DNA of 64,000 bases, from the NCBI RefSeq assembly GCF_900099605.1, contig NZ_FNDK01000015.1:16721-80720 (forward strand), written 5' to 3'. The stretch comes from Alteribacillus persepolensis. GTDB taxonomy: Bacteria > Bacillota > Bacilli > Bacillales > Marinococcaceae. The notes beneath the pieces were generated by a model that was not told the origin of the DNA, made no database searches, and saw nothing but the letters and a program-made list of their open reading frames with translations. A program made the position numbers and the translations under genes. Numbering within the stretch: position 1 is the first letter of the stretch; every line of letters starts with the position of its first letter. Positions 1 through 7,879 of the stretch are shown here, piece after piece.

Positions 1-1323
1 CATTCTTTGAAGAACACAAAAGAATTTGAAGCAGCTAATCAGTTAATTCAACGTTTGGAACGTGTTTTTCAGCTGGATATACCAGAAGCAGAAATTGGAT
101 ATATTACGATGCATCTTAGAGGGGCGAAGCTGCGGCAAGAACCCGAGCAGAACTGGGATTTGGACCACTTGCCTGCAGCTGCCTGTGCTAAGGCATTGAT
201 GTCTTTTGTTCAACACGAAACAGGGAAGCCGCTGGTACAAGATCACTCCCTCTATCAAGGGCTGACATCCCATTTAGAACCTGCTCTTTTTCGATTAAAG
301 GAAAACATGAAAATTCACAATCCCTTACTGGACGATATAAAAAGAGATTATCCAGAACTATTTTCTATTGTCAAAAAGGCGGCCGGCTATACATTGCCGG
401 AAATGACGCTGCCGGAAGCGGAAATAGGATACCTCGTCTTACATTTTGGTTCAGCCTTGGAACAGCTGCGAGATAAACAAAAAGCCCGCGCACTTGTCGT
501 CTGTTCTAGTGGCATTGGTTCATCTAAGATGCTGACGACACGGCTGAAAAAAGAAGTTCCAGAAATTGAACAAATGAAAAATATGTCTGTACTAGAATTA
601 GAAAATATAGATGAAAGCAATTATGACCTTGTCATATCAACCGTAGATATTACACATGAACAGCTGCCTTCTATTACCGTGAATCCATTTTTAACGAAAG
701 AAGATGCAGCTCGTGTTAAATCATTAATTCATCAACTCGAACTAAAAAAACATATTCCCTACGAACAAGATATACAGGCTGGAAATGAAACCCGAAGCGC
801 AGAACGAGATATTGAATCCATTCAGCTGTATAGTTGGACGATGATACGGCTGCTGCAGCAATTTGACGTATATCGTCCCGCCTTTGTTCAAGATGTGTAT
901 AGTGCGTTAGAAGAAGTTTGTCACAATTTGAAAGAGCGCCAGTTGATTACATCAGCTGGCAAGACAGCTCAAGCATTATGGGAACGTCATAAAGCAGGCG
1001 GCATGGCAATCCCCAACACACGTTTGGCGTTATTTCATACGAGAGGCACTTTTGTCAGTGCCCCGTGCTTTGTTATACAAGTACTGCCTCAATCCGTATA
1101 TTTACCATCCATGGATGGCACACTGACAGAGGTAAAGCATCTGCTGCTTTTACTAGCGCCAGATAATGAAGAGGTAGAGGTTTATGAAGTATTAAGTGCT
1201 GTGAGTGAACAAATTATACAAACGGATCAATCGATTCAAACGTTTGCTTCTGGAGATAAACAGCGTATCCAGTCATTCATGGCTCAATCATTTAGAGAGC
1301 GTTTAAAAGAAAAGATAACATAG
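1..1323 (+). CDS. mtlR: Mannitol operon activator MtlR, C-terminal part (cut by window edge)
   Basis: This is a PTS-regulated transcription activator for mannitol genes. The reading frame is open to the first base, so the N-terminal DNA-binding part lies outside the window; about 440 residues remain, against roughly 690 in the family. In order they show the end of PRD1 (IPEAEIGYITMHLRGAKL), a complete PRD2 with the usual histidines (LTSHLEPAL and MKIHNPLL), a Gat-type EIIB-like domain with its cysteine in VVCSSGIGSS, and an EIIA-like C-terminal domain containing IPNTRLALFHTR. Phosphorylation of PRD, EIIB-like and EIIA-like residues by the PTS controls activity in this family. The gene is followed within 16 bases by mtlF and then mtlD, the order known from Geobacillus-type mannitol operons, where mtlA lies upstream. 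Confidence 0.93.
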   Translation, partial: HSLKNTKEFEAANQLIQRLERVFQLDIPEAEIGYITMHLRGAKLRQEPEQNWDLDHLPAAACAKALMSFVQHETGKPLVQDHSLYQGLTSHLEPALFRLKENMKIHNPLLDDIKRDYPELFSIVKKAAGYTLPEMTLPEAEIGYLVLHFGSALEQLRDKQKARALVVCSSGIGSSKMLTTRLKKEVPEIEQMKNMSVLELENIDESNYDLVISTVDITHEQLPSITVNPFLTKEDAARVKSLIHQLELKKHIPYEQDIQAGNETRSAERDIESIQLYSWTMIRLLQQFDVYRPAFVQDVYSALEEVCHNLKERQLITSAGKTAQALWERHKAGGMAIPNTRLALFHTRGTFVSAPCFVIQVLPQSVYLPSMDGTLTEVKHLLLLLAPDNEEVEVYEVLSAVSEQIIQTDQSIQTFASGDKQRIQSFMAQSFRERLKEKIT

Positions 1324-1338
1324 ATAGGAGTGAGTAGA

Positions 1339-1776
1339 ATGGAAAAGTCAATACTCAATGAAAGCAATGTAGAAATGAATGTCGCATTGAATAACAAAGA
1401 AGAAGCAATTCGAAAAACAGGTGACATTTTGGCTGGACAAGGTTACGTAGAACCAGCGTATGTAGATGCTATGCTAGAACGCGAAGAAGTAACGTCTACC
1501 TACATGGGAAATTATGTGGCAATTCCGCATGGAACCGAAGAAGCGAAAGAGCAAATCAAAGCATCCGGCCTCTCCATCGTCCACGCTCCAGAAGGTGTAG
1601 ATTTTGGAGATGGAAACATCGTAAAAATACTGATTGGAATTGCAGGAAAAGACAATGAACACTTAGATATTTTATCAAAAATCGCGATTGTTTGTTCCGA
1701 AGAAGAAAACATTGAAAAAATGATTCAAGCTAATTCAAAGCAAGAGCTGCTTGCGTTGTTTGAAGAGGTGGTTTAA
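1339..1776 (+). CDS. mtlF: PTS mannitol transporter EIIA component
   Basis: This cytoplasmic EIIA protein passes phosphate from HPr to the mannitol EIIB/EIIC permease. It has 145 residues, normal for a stand-alone EIIA(Mtl). The active-site histidine is H64 in the motif AIPHGTEEAK. The ATG at 1339 is preferred over the in-frame GTG at 1330 because the TAGGAG ribosome binding site ends at 1330, about 8 bases before the ATG. It sits between mtlR and mtlD, and its stop codon directly abuts the mtlD start, so the three genes are almost certainly one transcript. Confidence 0.95.
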   Translation: MEKSILNESNVEMNVALNNKEEAIRKTGDILAGQGYVEPAYVDAMLEREEVTSTYMGNYVAIPHGTEEAKEQIKASGLSIVHAPEGVDFGDGNIVKILIGIAGKDNEHLDILSKIAIVCSEEENIEKMIQANSKQELLALFEEVV

Positions 1777-2907
1777 ATGCTTGCACTGCAAATTGGTGCT
1801 GGCAACATCGGACGAGGGTTTATCGGCCAAGTATTACATGAGGCCGGGTATACCGTGTGCTTTGCTGATATTAATGATACGTTGATTGAACAATTGCAAG
1901 CACAAAAGAGCTACAAGGTCGAGCTTGCTGGAAATGAAACACAAACCATCAATGTAACAAACATCGAAGCAGTCCATAATGAGAAACAAGAAGAAGCATT
2001 ATTAGAGAAAATTGCACAAGCCGATTTGATTACAACCGCTGTGGGTCCAAATGTGTTAAGAGCTATTGCGCCTATTCTTGCTGAAGGCTTAAAAAGGCGG
2101 TTAAAGCAAGGGGAAGACATTGTTAATGTGATTGCATGCGAAAACATGGTCGGTGCAACCGAACAATTAAGACATTATGTGTGGGAGCATTTATCGTCAG
2201 AAGAAAAAGCGCAAGCGCAACAATTTATTGGCTTTCCTAATGCAGCTGTTGACCGCATCGTTCCGGCTCAACCGGGAGATGACGATTTAACAGTGAAGGT
2301 CGAAGCATTTTTTGAATGGGTGGTTGACCAAACAGAAATAAAAGGGGAGCTTCCCCCCGTCCCGGCTATTACGTACGTAGATGAGCTTATGCCATATGTA
2401 GAAAGAAAGCTGTTTACCGTCAATACAGGACATGCAGCACTTGCTTATAATGGATTTGTGCAAGGAACGGCGACTATTAAAGAAGCAATAGAAAATGACA
2501 ATGTGAGACAAGCATATGAAGCGGTTATCGCCGAAACAGGAGAGCTGCTCGTGCAAAAATACGGTTTTACGAAAGAAGATATGCAGACATATCACCGAAA
2601 GATCTCCTCAAGGTTTCAGAACCCTCACATTTCCGACAGCGTAGAACGAGTCGGCAGAGGACCGATTCGAAAAGTCCACCGCAGTGATCGTCTCGTAAAG
2701 CCAGCAGTTGAGTTAAACGAGCGAAATATACAACCAAAAGCGATTGCTGCAACGATTGCTCGGCTGCTAGAGTTTGATCCAGAAAATGATCAGGAAGCGA
2801 ACAAGCTTCAAGAAGACATTCAAGCGATGGGTAAACGAGATGCCTTTATTAAGTATTCGGAACTAGAGAACAGTCATCCGCTTGTCGATTTGGTGATGGT
2901 GCAATGA
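1777..2907 (+). CDS. mtlD: Mannitol-1-phosphate 5-dehydrogenase
   Basis: The enzyme oxidises mannitol-1-phosphate to fructose-6-phosphate with NAD, the step after PTS uptake. It is full length at 376 residues. The N-terminal Rossmann motif is GAGNIGRGFIG. The family's catalytic region is visible around VERKLFTVNTGHAALAYNG, where the lysine and the TGHA stretch are characteristic of polyol dehydrogenases of this type. The ATG follows the mtlF stop without a gap. A strong terminator begins at its stop codon and closes the mtl operon. Confidence 0.97.
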   Translation: MLALQIGAGNIGRGFIGQVLHEAGYTVCFADINDTLIEQLQAQKSYKVELAGNETQTINVTNIEAVHNEKQEEALLEKIAQADLITTAVGPNVLRAIAPILAEGLKRRLKQGEDIVNVIACENMVGATEQLRHYVWEHLSSEEKAQAQQFIGFPNAAVDRIVPAQPGDDDLTVKVEAFFEWVVDQTEIKGELPPVPAITYVDELMPYVERKLFTVNTGHAALAYNGFVQGTATIKEAIENDNVRQAYEAVIAETGELLVQKYGFTKEDMQTYHRKISSRFQNPHISDSVERVGRGPIRKVHRSDRLVKPAVELNERNIQPKAIAATIARLLEFDPENDQEANKLQEDIQAMGKRDAFIKYSELENSHPLVDLVMVQ

Positions 2908-2943
2908 AAAACCAGCTTGCCTGCATTGGCAAGTTGGTTTTTT
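2907..2943 (+). terminator. Rho-independent terminator of the mtl operon
   Basis: An 11-bp stem (ACCAGCTTGCC against GGCAAGTTGGT, one mismatched pair) is followed by TTTTTT. It begins right after the mtlD stop codon. Confidence 0.85.
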
Positions 2944-3216
2944 GCATTGGCAGAAAAGGAGAGATTCATGCCCTTCCAAGTGCCCGGCTGTACACGGTGT
3001 ATATACGTCCTGTGTATGTTGTGAACATAGCAGAAGTTCCCTCCCCTTCGTTGATAATTTGCACAGACATTGTCACATCAAAAATGCATGCGTCATTTGA
3101 CTAGATGAAATTATTTTCTAAAAAAATACATGCAAACTCTCCCTTCGTTGTGTTAGAATAATTTCTAAGATTTAAAAAACAGAAAATTTAGACAAAACAG
3201 TGGAGGGAAATCTTAT
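2944..3216. other. Intergenic region between mtlD and the malic enzyme gene
   Basis: No supported gene is present. A 66-codon frame that begins inside the mtlD end has no ribosome binding site and no recognisable product. The right-hand 100 bases are AT-rich and should hold the malic enzyme promoter, but I could not settle on convincing -35 and -10 boxes. Confidence 0.5.
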
Positions 3217-4428
3217 ATGACAATGAGAGAGAAAGCATTAGAAATGCATAAACAAAACCCCGGCAAAATCGGGACACATTCGACGATTACGGTGGAGAGC
3301 CAGGAAGATTTGGGCCTTGCGTATTCCCCCGGGGTAGCAGAACCTTGTAAAGACATTGAGGAAGATATTAATACGGTCTATGACTACACGAGCAAAGGAA
3401 ATTTAGTAGCGGTTGTCAGTAATGGTTCAGCTGTTTTAGGGTTAGGCAATATTGGACCGGAAGCATCCTTGCCAGTGATGGAAGGAAAGGCACTGCTGTT
3501 TAAAGAATTCGCAGAGATTGATGCATTTCCGCTCAGCATTAATAACAAAGAAGTAGACCGTTTTATTGAAACAGTGAAAGCATTAGAACCAACGTTTGGC
3601 GGTATTAATTTAGAGGATATTAAAGCACCAGACTGCTTTGTCATTGAAGATGCTTTGCGGGAAGCTCTTAACATTCCTGTGTTCCATGACGACCAGCACG
3701 GAACAGCGATTGTGACATTGGCTGGACTCATAAATGCCATGAAACTCGTTGATAAGACCATACAAGAAAGCAAGATTGTGATTAATGGAGCTGGAGCTGC
3801 CGGCGTTGCTGTAACTAAATTATTGTTGTCTTTAGGCGTGAAAGACGTTATTCTGTGTGACTCAAAAGGTGCTATTTATGAAGGACGAACAGAGCGGATG
3901 AATGATATCAAACAGGAACTCTCACATGTGACAAATCGTCATCAGGAAAAAGGAACACTAGAAGACGTAATGAAAGAATCCGATGTTGTCATTGGCGTCT
4001 CTGCACCTGACAGTATTACCGAAGAAATGATTCATTCGATGAACCCAGACCCAATTATTTTTGCAATGGCAAATCCGATTCCGGAAATTATGCCGGAAAA
4101 AGCAAAACAAGCTGGCGTACACGTGATTGGTACCGGGCGCTCTGATTTCCCGAACCAAGTCAACAATGTGCTTGCGTTCCCAGGAGTGTTCCGCGGCGCG
4201 TTAGATGTTCGAGCCAGTGAAATCAATGAAGATATGAAAATCGCTGCAGCCAATGCGATTGCAAATCTTATTCCAGAAGACGACCTGGAGCCAGATTATG
4301 TCATCCCGAATCCACTCGATAAACGAGTGGTGCAGGCCGTTTCAAGTGCTGTTGCACAAGCAGCCAAAGACAGCGGAGCAGCCAAACTGCATTCAACAAA
4401 CGAAGCAGTAAAAGCTCCAAACATTTAA
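3217..4428 (+). CDS. NAD(P)-dependent malic enzyme
   Basis: This enzyme oxidatively decarboxylates malate to pyruvate, with reduction of NAD or NADP. At 403 residues it belongs to the short bacterial malic enzymes such as B. subtilis YtsJ. Visible family motifs are the N-terminal LGLAYSPGVAEPCKDI, the metal and substrate region VFHDDQHGTAIV, the Rossmann motif INGAGAAGVAV, and FAMANPIPEIMPEKA. A GGAGG ribosome binding site lies 9 bases before the ATG. It stands alone between two terminators. Coenzyme preference cannot be told from sequence by eye, so I give no gene symbol. Confidence 0.95.
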   Translation: MTMREKALEMHKQNPGKIGTHSTITVESQEDLGLAYSPGVAEPCKDIEEDINTVYDYTSKGNLVAVVSNGSAVLGLGNIGPEASLPVMEGKALLFKEFAEIDAFPLSINNKEVDRFIETVKALEPTFGGINLEDIKAPDCFVIEDALREALNIPVFHDDQHGTAIVTLAGLINAMKLVDKTIQESKIVINGAGAAGVAVTKLLLSLGVKDVILCDSKGAIYEGRTERMNDIKQELSHVTNRHQEKGTLEDVMKESDVVIGVSAPDSITEEMIHSMNPDPIIFAMANPIPEIMPEKAKQAGVHVIGTGRSDFPNQVNNVLAFPGVFRGALDVRASEINEDMKIAAANAIANLIPEDDLEPDYVIPNPLDKRVVQAVSSAVAQAAKDSGAAKLHSTNEAVKAPNI

Positions 4429-4433
4429 TAAAT

Positions 4434-4479
4434 AAAAAAGACACAGCAGTGATATTTTCTGCTGTGTCCCCTTTTTTTA
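4434..4479 (+). terminator. Rho-independent terminator of the malic enzyme gene
   Basis: A 10-bp stem GACACAGCAG / CTGCTGTGTC is followed by a run of seven T, directly downstream of the stop codon. Confidence 0.88.
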
Positions 4480-4544
4480 CACTGTGAGGAGAAAAGCTGC
4501 ATATGTTGCAGCAAAGCAGCTGCTGGCACTTGAAGGTTTTTTAT

Positions 4545-4573
4545 TTGAAGAAAAAAATTGTTGGTGATAAAAT
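4545..4573 (+). promoter_or_regulatory. Probable sigma-A promoter of tRNA-Arg
   Basis: TTGAAG at 4545-4550 and TAAAAT at 4568-4573 are separated by 17 bases and end 17 bases before the mature tRNA. Spacing and position fit a housekeeping promoter for the tRNA. Confidence 0.6.
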
Positions 4574-4590
4574 ACAGGTGTCTCTCAATA

Positions 4591-4665
4591 GCCCTAGTAG
4601 CTCAGTGGAAGAGCAACAGCCTCCTAAGCTGTAGGTCACAGGTTCGAATCCTGTCTAGGGCGCCA
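4591..4665 (+). tRNA. tRNA-Arg (anticodon CCT)
   Basis: A full cloverleaf can be folded. The acceptor stem is GCCCTAG / CTAGGGC, the D stem GCTC / GAGC, the anticodon stem ACAGC / GCTGT with loop CTCCTAA giving anticodon CCT, and the T stem ACAGG / CCTGT with loop TTCGAAT. The discriminator is G, and CCA is encoded at 4663-4665. It decodes AGG. It has its own promoter and terminator and so is a single tRNA unit. Confidence 0.97.
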
Positions 4666-4692
4666 ATTTTTAAAATACATAATCCCAAAATC

Positions 4693-4724
4693 GGGGCAGG
4701 ATGTCATTTCCTGCCCTTTTTTTA
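4693..4724 (+). terminator. Terminator after tRNA-Arg
   Basis: The stem GGGCAGG / CCTGCCC is followed by seven T, about 30 bases after the tRNA. Confidence 0.85.
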
Positions 4725-4776
4725 TTGAAAAACTCAGTGAAATGAGATGCAGCGAAACGATTGACATCCATAATAC

Positions 4777-5142
4777 ATGGCAAACATCACAGGAGCTGGT
4801 GTTACAACCGGATATGCTGAAGATAATATCTTTAGACCAAGCAATAACGCAAAGCGTGCACAATTCTCTGTATTGTCAGCAAGAGTACTTGATTCAGACC
4901 AGTTTGGTAATGATAGTGTGGCTTATCGAGCCGTAAACTTTGATGTTTATTTTATTGATTTGGACAAGGAGGTAGCATATTACTGGAACCTAACGGCGGT
5001 GGCGGAAGCATTCTTGTTGATAACGGTGAAAAGGAGCAGGAGAAAAATTTATGCGGTACCTAGAAAGCAAGGAATTGAAGAATTAGAATGGATAGTTGCC
5101 GCTTATCCTGAATGTGTGGGGGGTATTTGTTATTATCTATAA
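4777..5142 (+). pseudogene. Unrecognised reading frame, possibly a decayed gene
   Basis: A 121-codon frame starts with ATG but has no clear ribosome binding site. The first 65 residues (for example SVLSARVLDSDQFGND and NFDVYFIDLDKEVAYYW) have a protein-like composition. A neighbouring frame then reads glycine-rich text (LLEPNGGGGSILVDNG, from about 4980) before a stop, which would fit a frameshift near 4960-4975. I do not recognise the protein. Its last 10 bases overlap the 3' end of cwlJ on the other strand. It may equally be a chance frame. Confidence 0.25.
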
Positions 5143-5570
5143 GCACTTTCGCACGTGTTAGCTTCTGGTTCATAATAACAATGTTGTTTATATTGTCCTG
5201 CAAATGGTTGACCGAACCATGTAGGAGGACATTCACCATATGGATTATAATACCAAAGAGAATACTTCGCAGGGTGTTGTCTCCAATACTTTATAACTTT
5301 TCGTGCTAACCTTCTCTCGGCTTCTCTTGCTGGTCTGTAAAATAAACTGCCTTTTTGTACTGCTTCAAAAGAGTAATTTCCACCTTGAACTTGAAAAATG
5401 ACATCTCGTATAGATCTTACATCCTCAAAATCTAAACAATCCGCTGTTGTTCGGTTTACAATGACATTCCCAACCATAAGCATCCCTTGTTGACCTTCAC
5501 CCACGGCTTCTGCTCTCATCATCCTTGCGATTAAATTAACGTCATTTGCGTTATATGCTACTCTTGCCAC
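5133..5570 (-). CDS. cwlJ: Spore cortex-lytic cell wall hydrolase CwlJ
   Basis: CwlJ degrades cortex peptidoglycan during germination and is needed for the Ca-dipicolinate response. The 145 residues match the family along the whole length: VNLIARMMRAEAVGEG with the catalytic-type glutamate, MLMVGNVIVNR, FEAVQKGSLFYRPAR, and the C-terminal PAKYSLWYYNPYGECPPTW and NQHCYY-like segment (YKQHCYYEP). The GTG at 5570 is preferred to an upstream GTG at 5579, because the AGAGGTG ribosome binding site overlaps the latter. In many Bacilli cwlJ is next to gerQ; no gerQ is visible here. Confidence 0.93.
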   Translation of the reverse strand: MARVAYNANDVNLIARMMRAEAVGEGQQGMLMVGNVIVNRTTADCLDFEDVRSIRDVIFQVQGGNYSFEAVQKGSLFYRPAREAERRLARKVIKYWRQHPAKYSLWYYNPYGECPPTWFGQPFAGQYKQHCYYEPEANTCESAYR

Positions 5571-5775
5571 GATAATCACCTCTAAAAGAATTGTATGAAA
5601 AAGTCTTTGAAGAATGAAAGCTTTTCGTCATTTTTATTCGATTGGGCATGTACCACTTTCAAAAGATTCATGTCCACGTTAAAGGAACGGGGGCTTTACT
5701 TTACATACAAACATTTTTTGGTAATGATATGGAATCGGTTTATAAGAGCTTCATTTCGCTGTCATAACAAAGAAA

Positions 5776-6014
5776 GGCGCAAGTGCCTTAAAGAAGGAGG
5801 TTCGGCTACGGTAAAGGAACTTCGGTAAGGTTCTTCTGTAAGGTTCTTCTACTAAGAACGCACACGTCCTGTGTGCAACGTAGAAGTCACCACATCCTGT
5901 GGAAGCACGTCCTGTGTTGGGCGTTGAAGTCACCACATCCTGTGGAAGCACGTTCTGTGTTGGGCGTTGAACCGACCCACGTCGTGTGCGCCTGAGCGAG
6001 CAGGCGCTTGTGCT
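5776..6014. repeat. Dispersed repeat element, long copy
   Basis: Starts with GGCGCAAGTGCC and ends with GGCGCTTGTGCT, which are imperfect inverted ends. The interior carries short repeated words such as AAGGTTCTTCT and CACGTCCTGTGT. A shorter segment at 46694-46810 has the same type of ends. The stretch 5571-6258 otherwise holds no supported gene. Confidence 0.45.
5883..5968. repeat. 43-bp tandem direct repeat, two copies
   Basis: Copies at 5883-5925 and 5926-5968 are directly adjacent and differ at one base (CACGTCCTG against CACGTTCTG). Each begins GAAGTCACCACATCCTG. It lies inside the long repeat element and encodes nothing recognisable. Confidence 0.9.
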
Positions 6015-6054
6015 GGACAATGAAAATGCCAAACTTTTATGTTTTCCTGTCTGT

Positions 6055-6093
6055 TAAAAAAAGACTAATTTGACTCGCAGTCAAATTAGTCTT
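6055..6093 (-). terminator. Terminator after the crotonase/thioesterase operon
   Basis: A perfect 15-bp stem (AAGACTAATTTGACT and its complement, loop CGC) is followed on the minus strand by seven T. It lies 165 bases beyond the stop of the crotonase gene. Confidence 0.8.
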
Positions 6094-6258
6094 AAATATT
6101 AAGCCATATCCCCTGTCGTTCATCCCATTCTTTTACTTGTTTGTGCGGTTGCCTCTTCTAAAGCAAAGCCGCTTCCCATAATTTTTTCAGCGGAAGGGCG
6201 GAGTGTAAATCTGCTCTTTTTATTTTGGGACAGAAATGCGCCAGGTTTTTTTGCTTTT

Positions 6259-7035
6259 TTATTTCCCTTTAAAATTTGGAGCCCGTTTTTCTCTAAAAGC
6301 TTCAAGTGCTTCCACACGATCTTCTGTTGGAATAATCACTTCATAAGCTTTCGATTCTATTGCCATTCCTGTATGAATGTCGACATTGCTGCCTTGCTGA
6401 ATGGCGTGTTTTGCCTGGATTACAGCTAAAGGTCCATTTTGCATTATTTCATCTGCCAGCTCGTGAGCGGTTTCCATTAATTTTTCTTGGGGAACGGCTT
6501 GATTAATAATGCCAATTTTCTCGGATTCCAATGCATCAATACGACGGGCTGTTAGAATAAGTTCTTTTGCTTTAGACGGTCCAATTAACTGTGTTAAACG
6601 CTGGGTGCCGCCAGCACCGGGAATGATGGCCATGCTCACTTCAGGAAGACCGAGTTTGGCTGTTTCTTTTGCTATACGAAAATCACAAGCAAGTGCCAAT
6701 TCAAATCCTCCACCAAGCGCATATCCATTGACTACAGCAATTGTAGGCTGTGGCAGTTCTTCGATAAGCGCAAAGACGTCACGAATTTTATTAACGTTTC
6801 GACGTACCTCTTTTTCTCCGAGTGTCCGGCGTTCTTTTAAATCAGCACCCGCACTGAACGCTTTTTCTCCGGCACCCGTAATAATGACTGCACGAACTTC
6901 TCGGTCAAGCTGAATCGATTTTACTTGTTCTTCAAGCTGCAGAAGTGTGTCGTAATCGAAACAATTTAATTGGTCGGGCCGGTTAATAGTAATCGTTGCT
7001 AGATGACCGTTTTGCTCAAGTAACACTTTACTCAT
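6259..7035 (-). CDS. Enoyl-CoA hydratase/isomerase (crotonase family)
   Basis: A 258-residue crotonase that probably hydrates or isomerises an unsaturated acyl-CoA. The CoA and oxyanion-hole motifs are visible (AFSAGADLKERR and NGYALGGGFELALACDFRI). The catalytic-glutamate segment is LPEVSMAIIPGAGGTQRL, with both glutamates of true hydratases. Its ATG overlaps the stop of the upstream thioesterase by one base (TAATG), so the two are co-translated. Position beside the acylase and Paa genes suggests a role in aromatic or fatty acyl-CoA breakdown, but the substrate cannot be read from sequence. Confidence 0.9.
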   Translation of the reverse strand: MSKVLLEQNGHLATITINRPDQLNCFDYDTLLQLEEQVKSIQLDREVRAVIITGAGEKAFSAGADLKERRTLGEKEVRRNVNKIRDVFALIEELPQPTIAVVNGYALGGGFELALACDFRIAKETAKLGLPEVSMAIIPGAGGTQRLTQLIGPSKAKELILTARRIDALESEKIGIINQAVPQEKLMETAHELADEIMQNGPLAVIQAKHAIQQGSNVDIHTGMAIESKAYEVIIPTEDRVEALEAFREKRAPNFKGK

Positions 7036-7493
7036 TATGTACCCTCCTCATCGATGGGGACAAAATAATCACTTTTGCGATACGCAGTCGCTTCCATTGT
7101 CGCTATTAATTCCCCATCGCTTTCAATGTTTATTTTATACCAGCCAATTTTGTGATTTTTCTTTTCTTCATGCGCAGTTGCCCGTAAGCGAGAGTTTTTT
7201 TTGCCGGCTGCCATAAAGTTTACGGTGGTGGACAGTCCAACAGCTGTTTGCCCATAAGAGTTGCACGCAGCGGCAAAAACATAATCCGCAATGGCGAATG
7301 TTATCGCTCCATGTACTGTTCCGTGCGAGTTAATCATGTTATCGGTAATATCTAATTCTGCCACCGCAGTACCTTCTCCGATATCTATCAATTCAATGCC
7401 TAAAAATTGGGCATAAGGTTCTTTTTCCATCACATTGATGATTTCCTCTTTATACTGCTGGTGTACGGTTATTTCATCAACATTTGACTTCAA
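7035..7493 (-). CDS. PaaI-like hotdog thioesterase
   Basis: A 152-residue hotdog-fold protein. The segment AELDITDNMINSHGTVHGAITFAIADYVFAAACNSYG holds the HGGxxxxLxD-like active-site layout of PaaI/YbgC thioesterases, with HGTVHGAITFAIAD in place of the classical form. PaaI removes CoA from stalled phenylacetate intermediates in other bacteria, which suits the location, but the exact substrate is inferred. The start is TTG at 7493, behind a strong GGAGGGGG site 6 bases upstream. First gene of a two-gene minus-strand operon. Confidence 0.8.
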   Translation of the reverse strand: MKSNVDEITVHQQYKEEIINVMEKEPYAQFLGIELIDIGEGTAVAELDITDNMINSHGTVHGAITFAIADYVFAAACNSYGQTAVGLSTTVNFMAAGKKNSRLRATAHEEKKNHKIGWYKINIESDGELIATMEATAYRKSDYFVPIDEEGT

Positions 7494-7690
7494 TACGTCC
7501 CCCTCCTCATTAAATAAGCTAGCATACCATGCGTACCTCTTAACATTAAATATAACAGAAATTATAATGCCGTTTCAATATTGTGATAATTAAAATTGCA
7601 AATAAAAATTTTAATATGCTTTTCTGTAGCTTTTTATGTTTGTTAAAAATAATAAAACAACTTAAATATAATATCACGTAATATACATGT

Positions 7691-7720
7691 CATACAATTT
7701 TAGGACATATTAATTGTATG
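7691..7720. promoter_or_regulatory. 9-bp perfect inverted repeat, candidate operator
   Basis: CATACAATT at 7691-7699 and AATTGTATG at 7712-7720 are separated by 12 bases. The repeat lies in the AT-rich divergent gap (7494-7879) between the thioesterase and acylase genes, 20 bases upstream of the acylase -10 box. It looks like a dimeric repressor site; the regulator is unknown. Confidence 0.5.
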
Positions 7721-7739
7721 AAAATTTTAAAGTGTTTGT

Positions 7740-7758
7740 TATAATGTAACCGTTTCCA
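7740..7758 (+). promoter_or_regulatory. Acylase promoter -10 box overlapped by a CcpA (cre) site
   Basis: TATAAT at 7740-7745 overlaps ATGTAACCGTTTCCA at 7744-7758. The latter fits every fixed position of the relaxed cre consensus WTGNAANCGNWNNCW. A cre at the start of transcription normally means repression by CcpA when glucose is present. The -35 box is not clear (TTGTAT at 7714 has 20-base spacing). Confidence 0.6.
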
Positions 7759-7879
7759 CAATTTTCAAAAGAAAGGGAGGTGAAAATACGTTTTGTCAAA
7801 CGGCAGGAAAGTATAAAAAGCTTGGCGCTTTTTTCGATGTCTCAAAGAAAACATAAACAGATGAAAGAGGGGAGTTTCA

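Noticed and set aside
2944..3104. A 66-codon frame after mtlD
   Set aside because: It begins inside mtlD, includes the terminator, and has no site or known product.
4591..5142. Prophage or integrative element at tRNA-Arg
   Set aside because: No integrase, no repeat of the tRNA 3' end and no phage gene could be seen.
5595..5828. A 77-codon frame between cwlJ and the repeat element
   Set aside because: No ribosome binding site, and it runs into the repeat element.
6120..6317. A 65-codon minus-strand frame overlapping the end of the crotonase gene
   Set aside because: It is a shifted reading of the crotonase end with low-complexity text.
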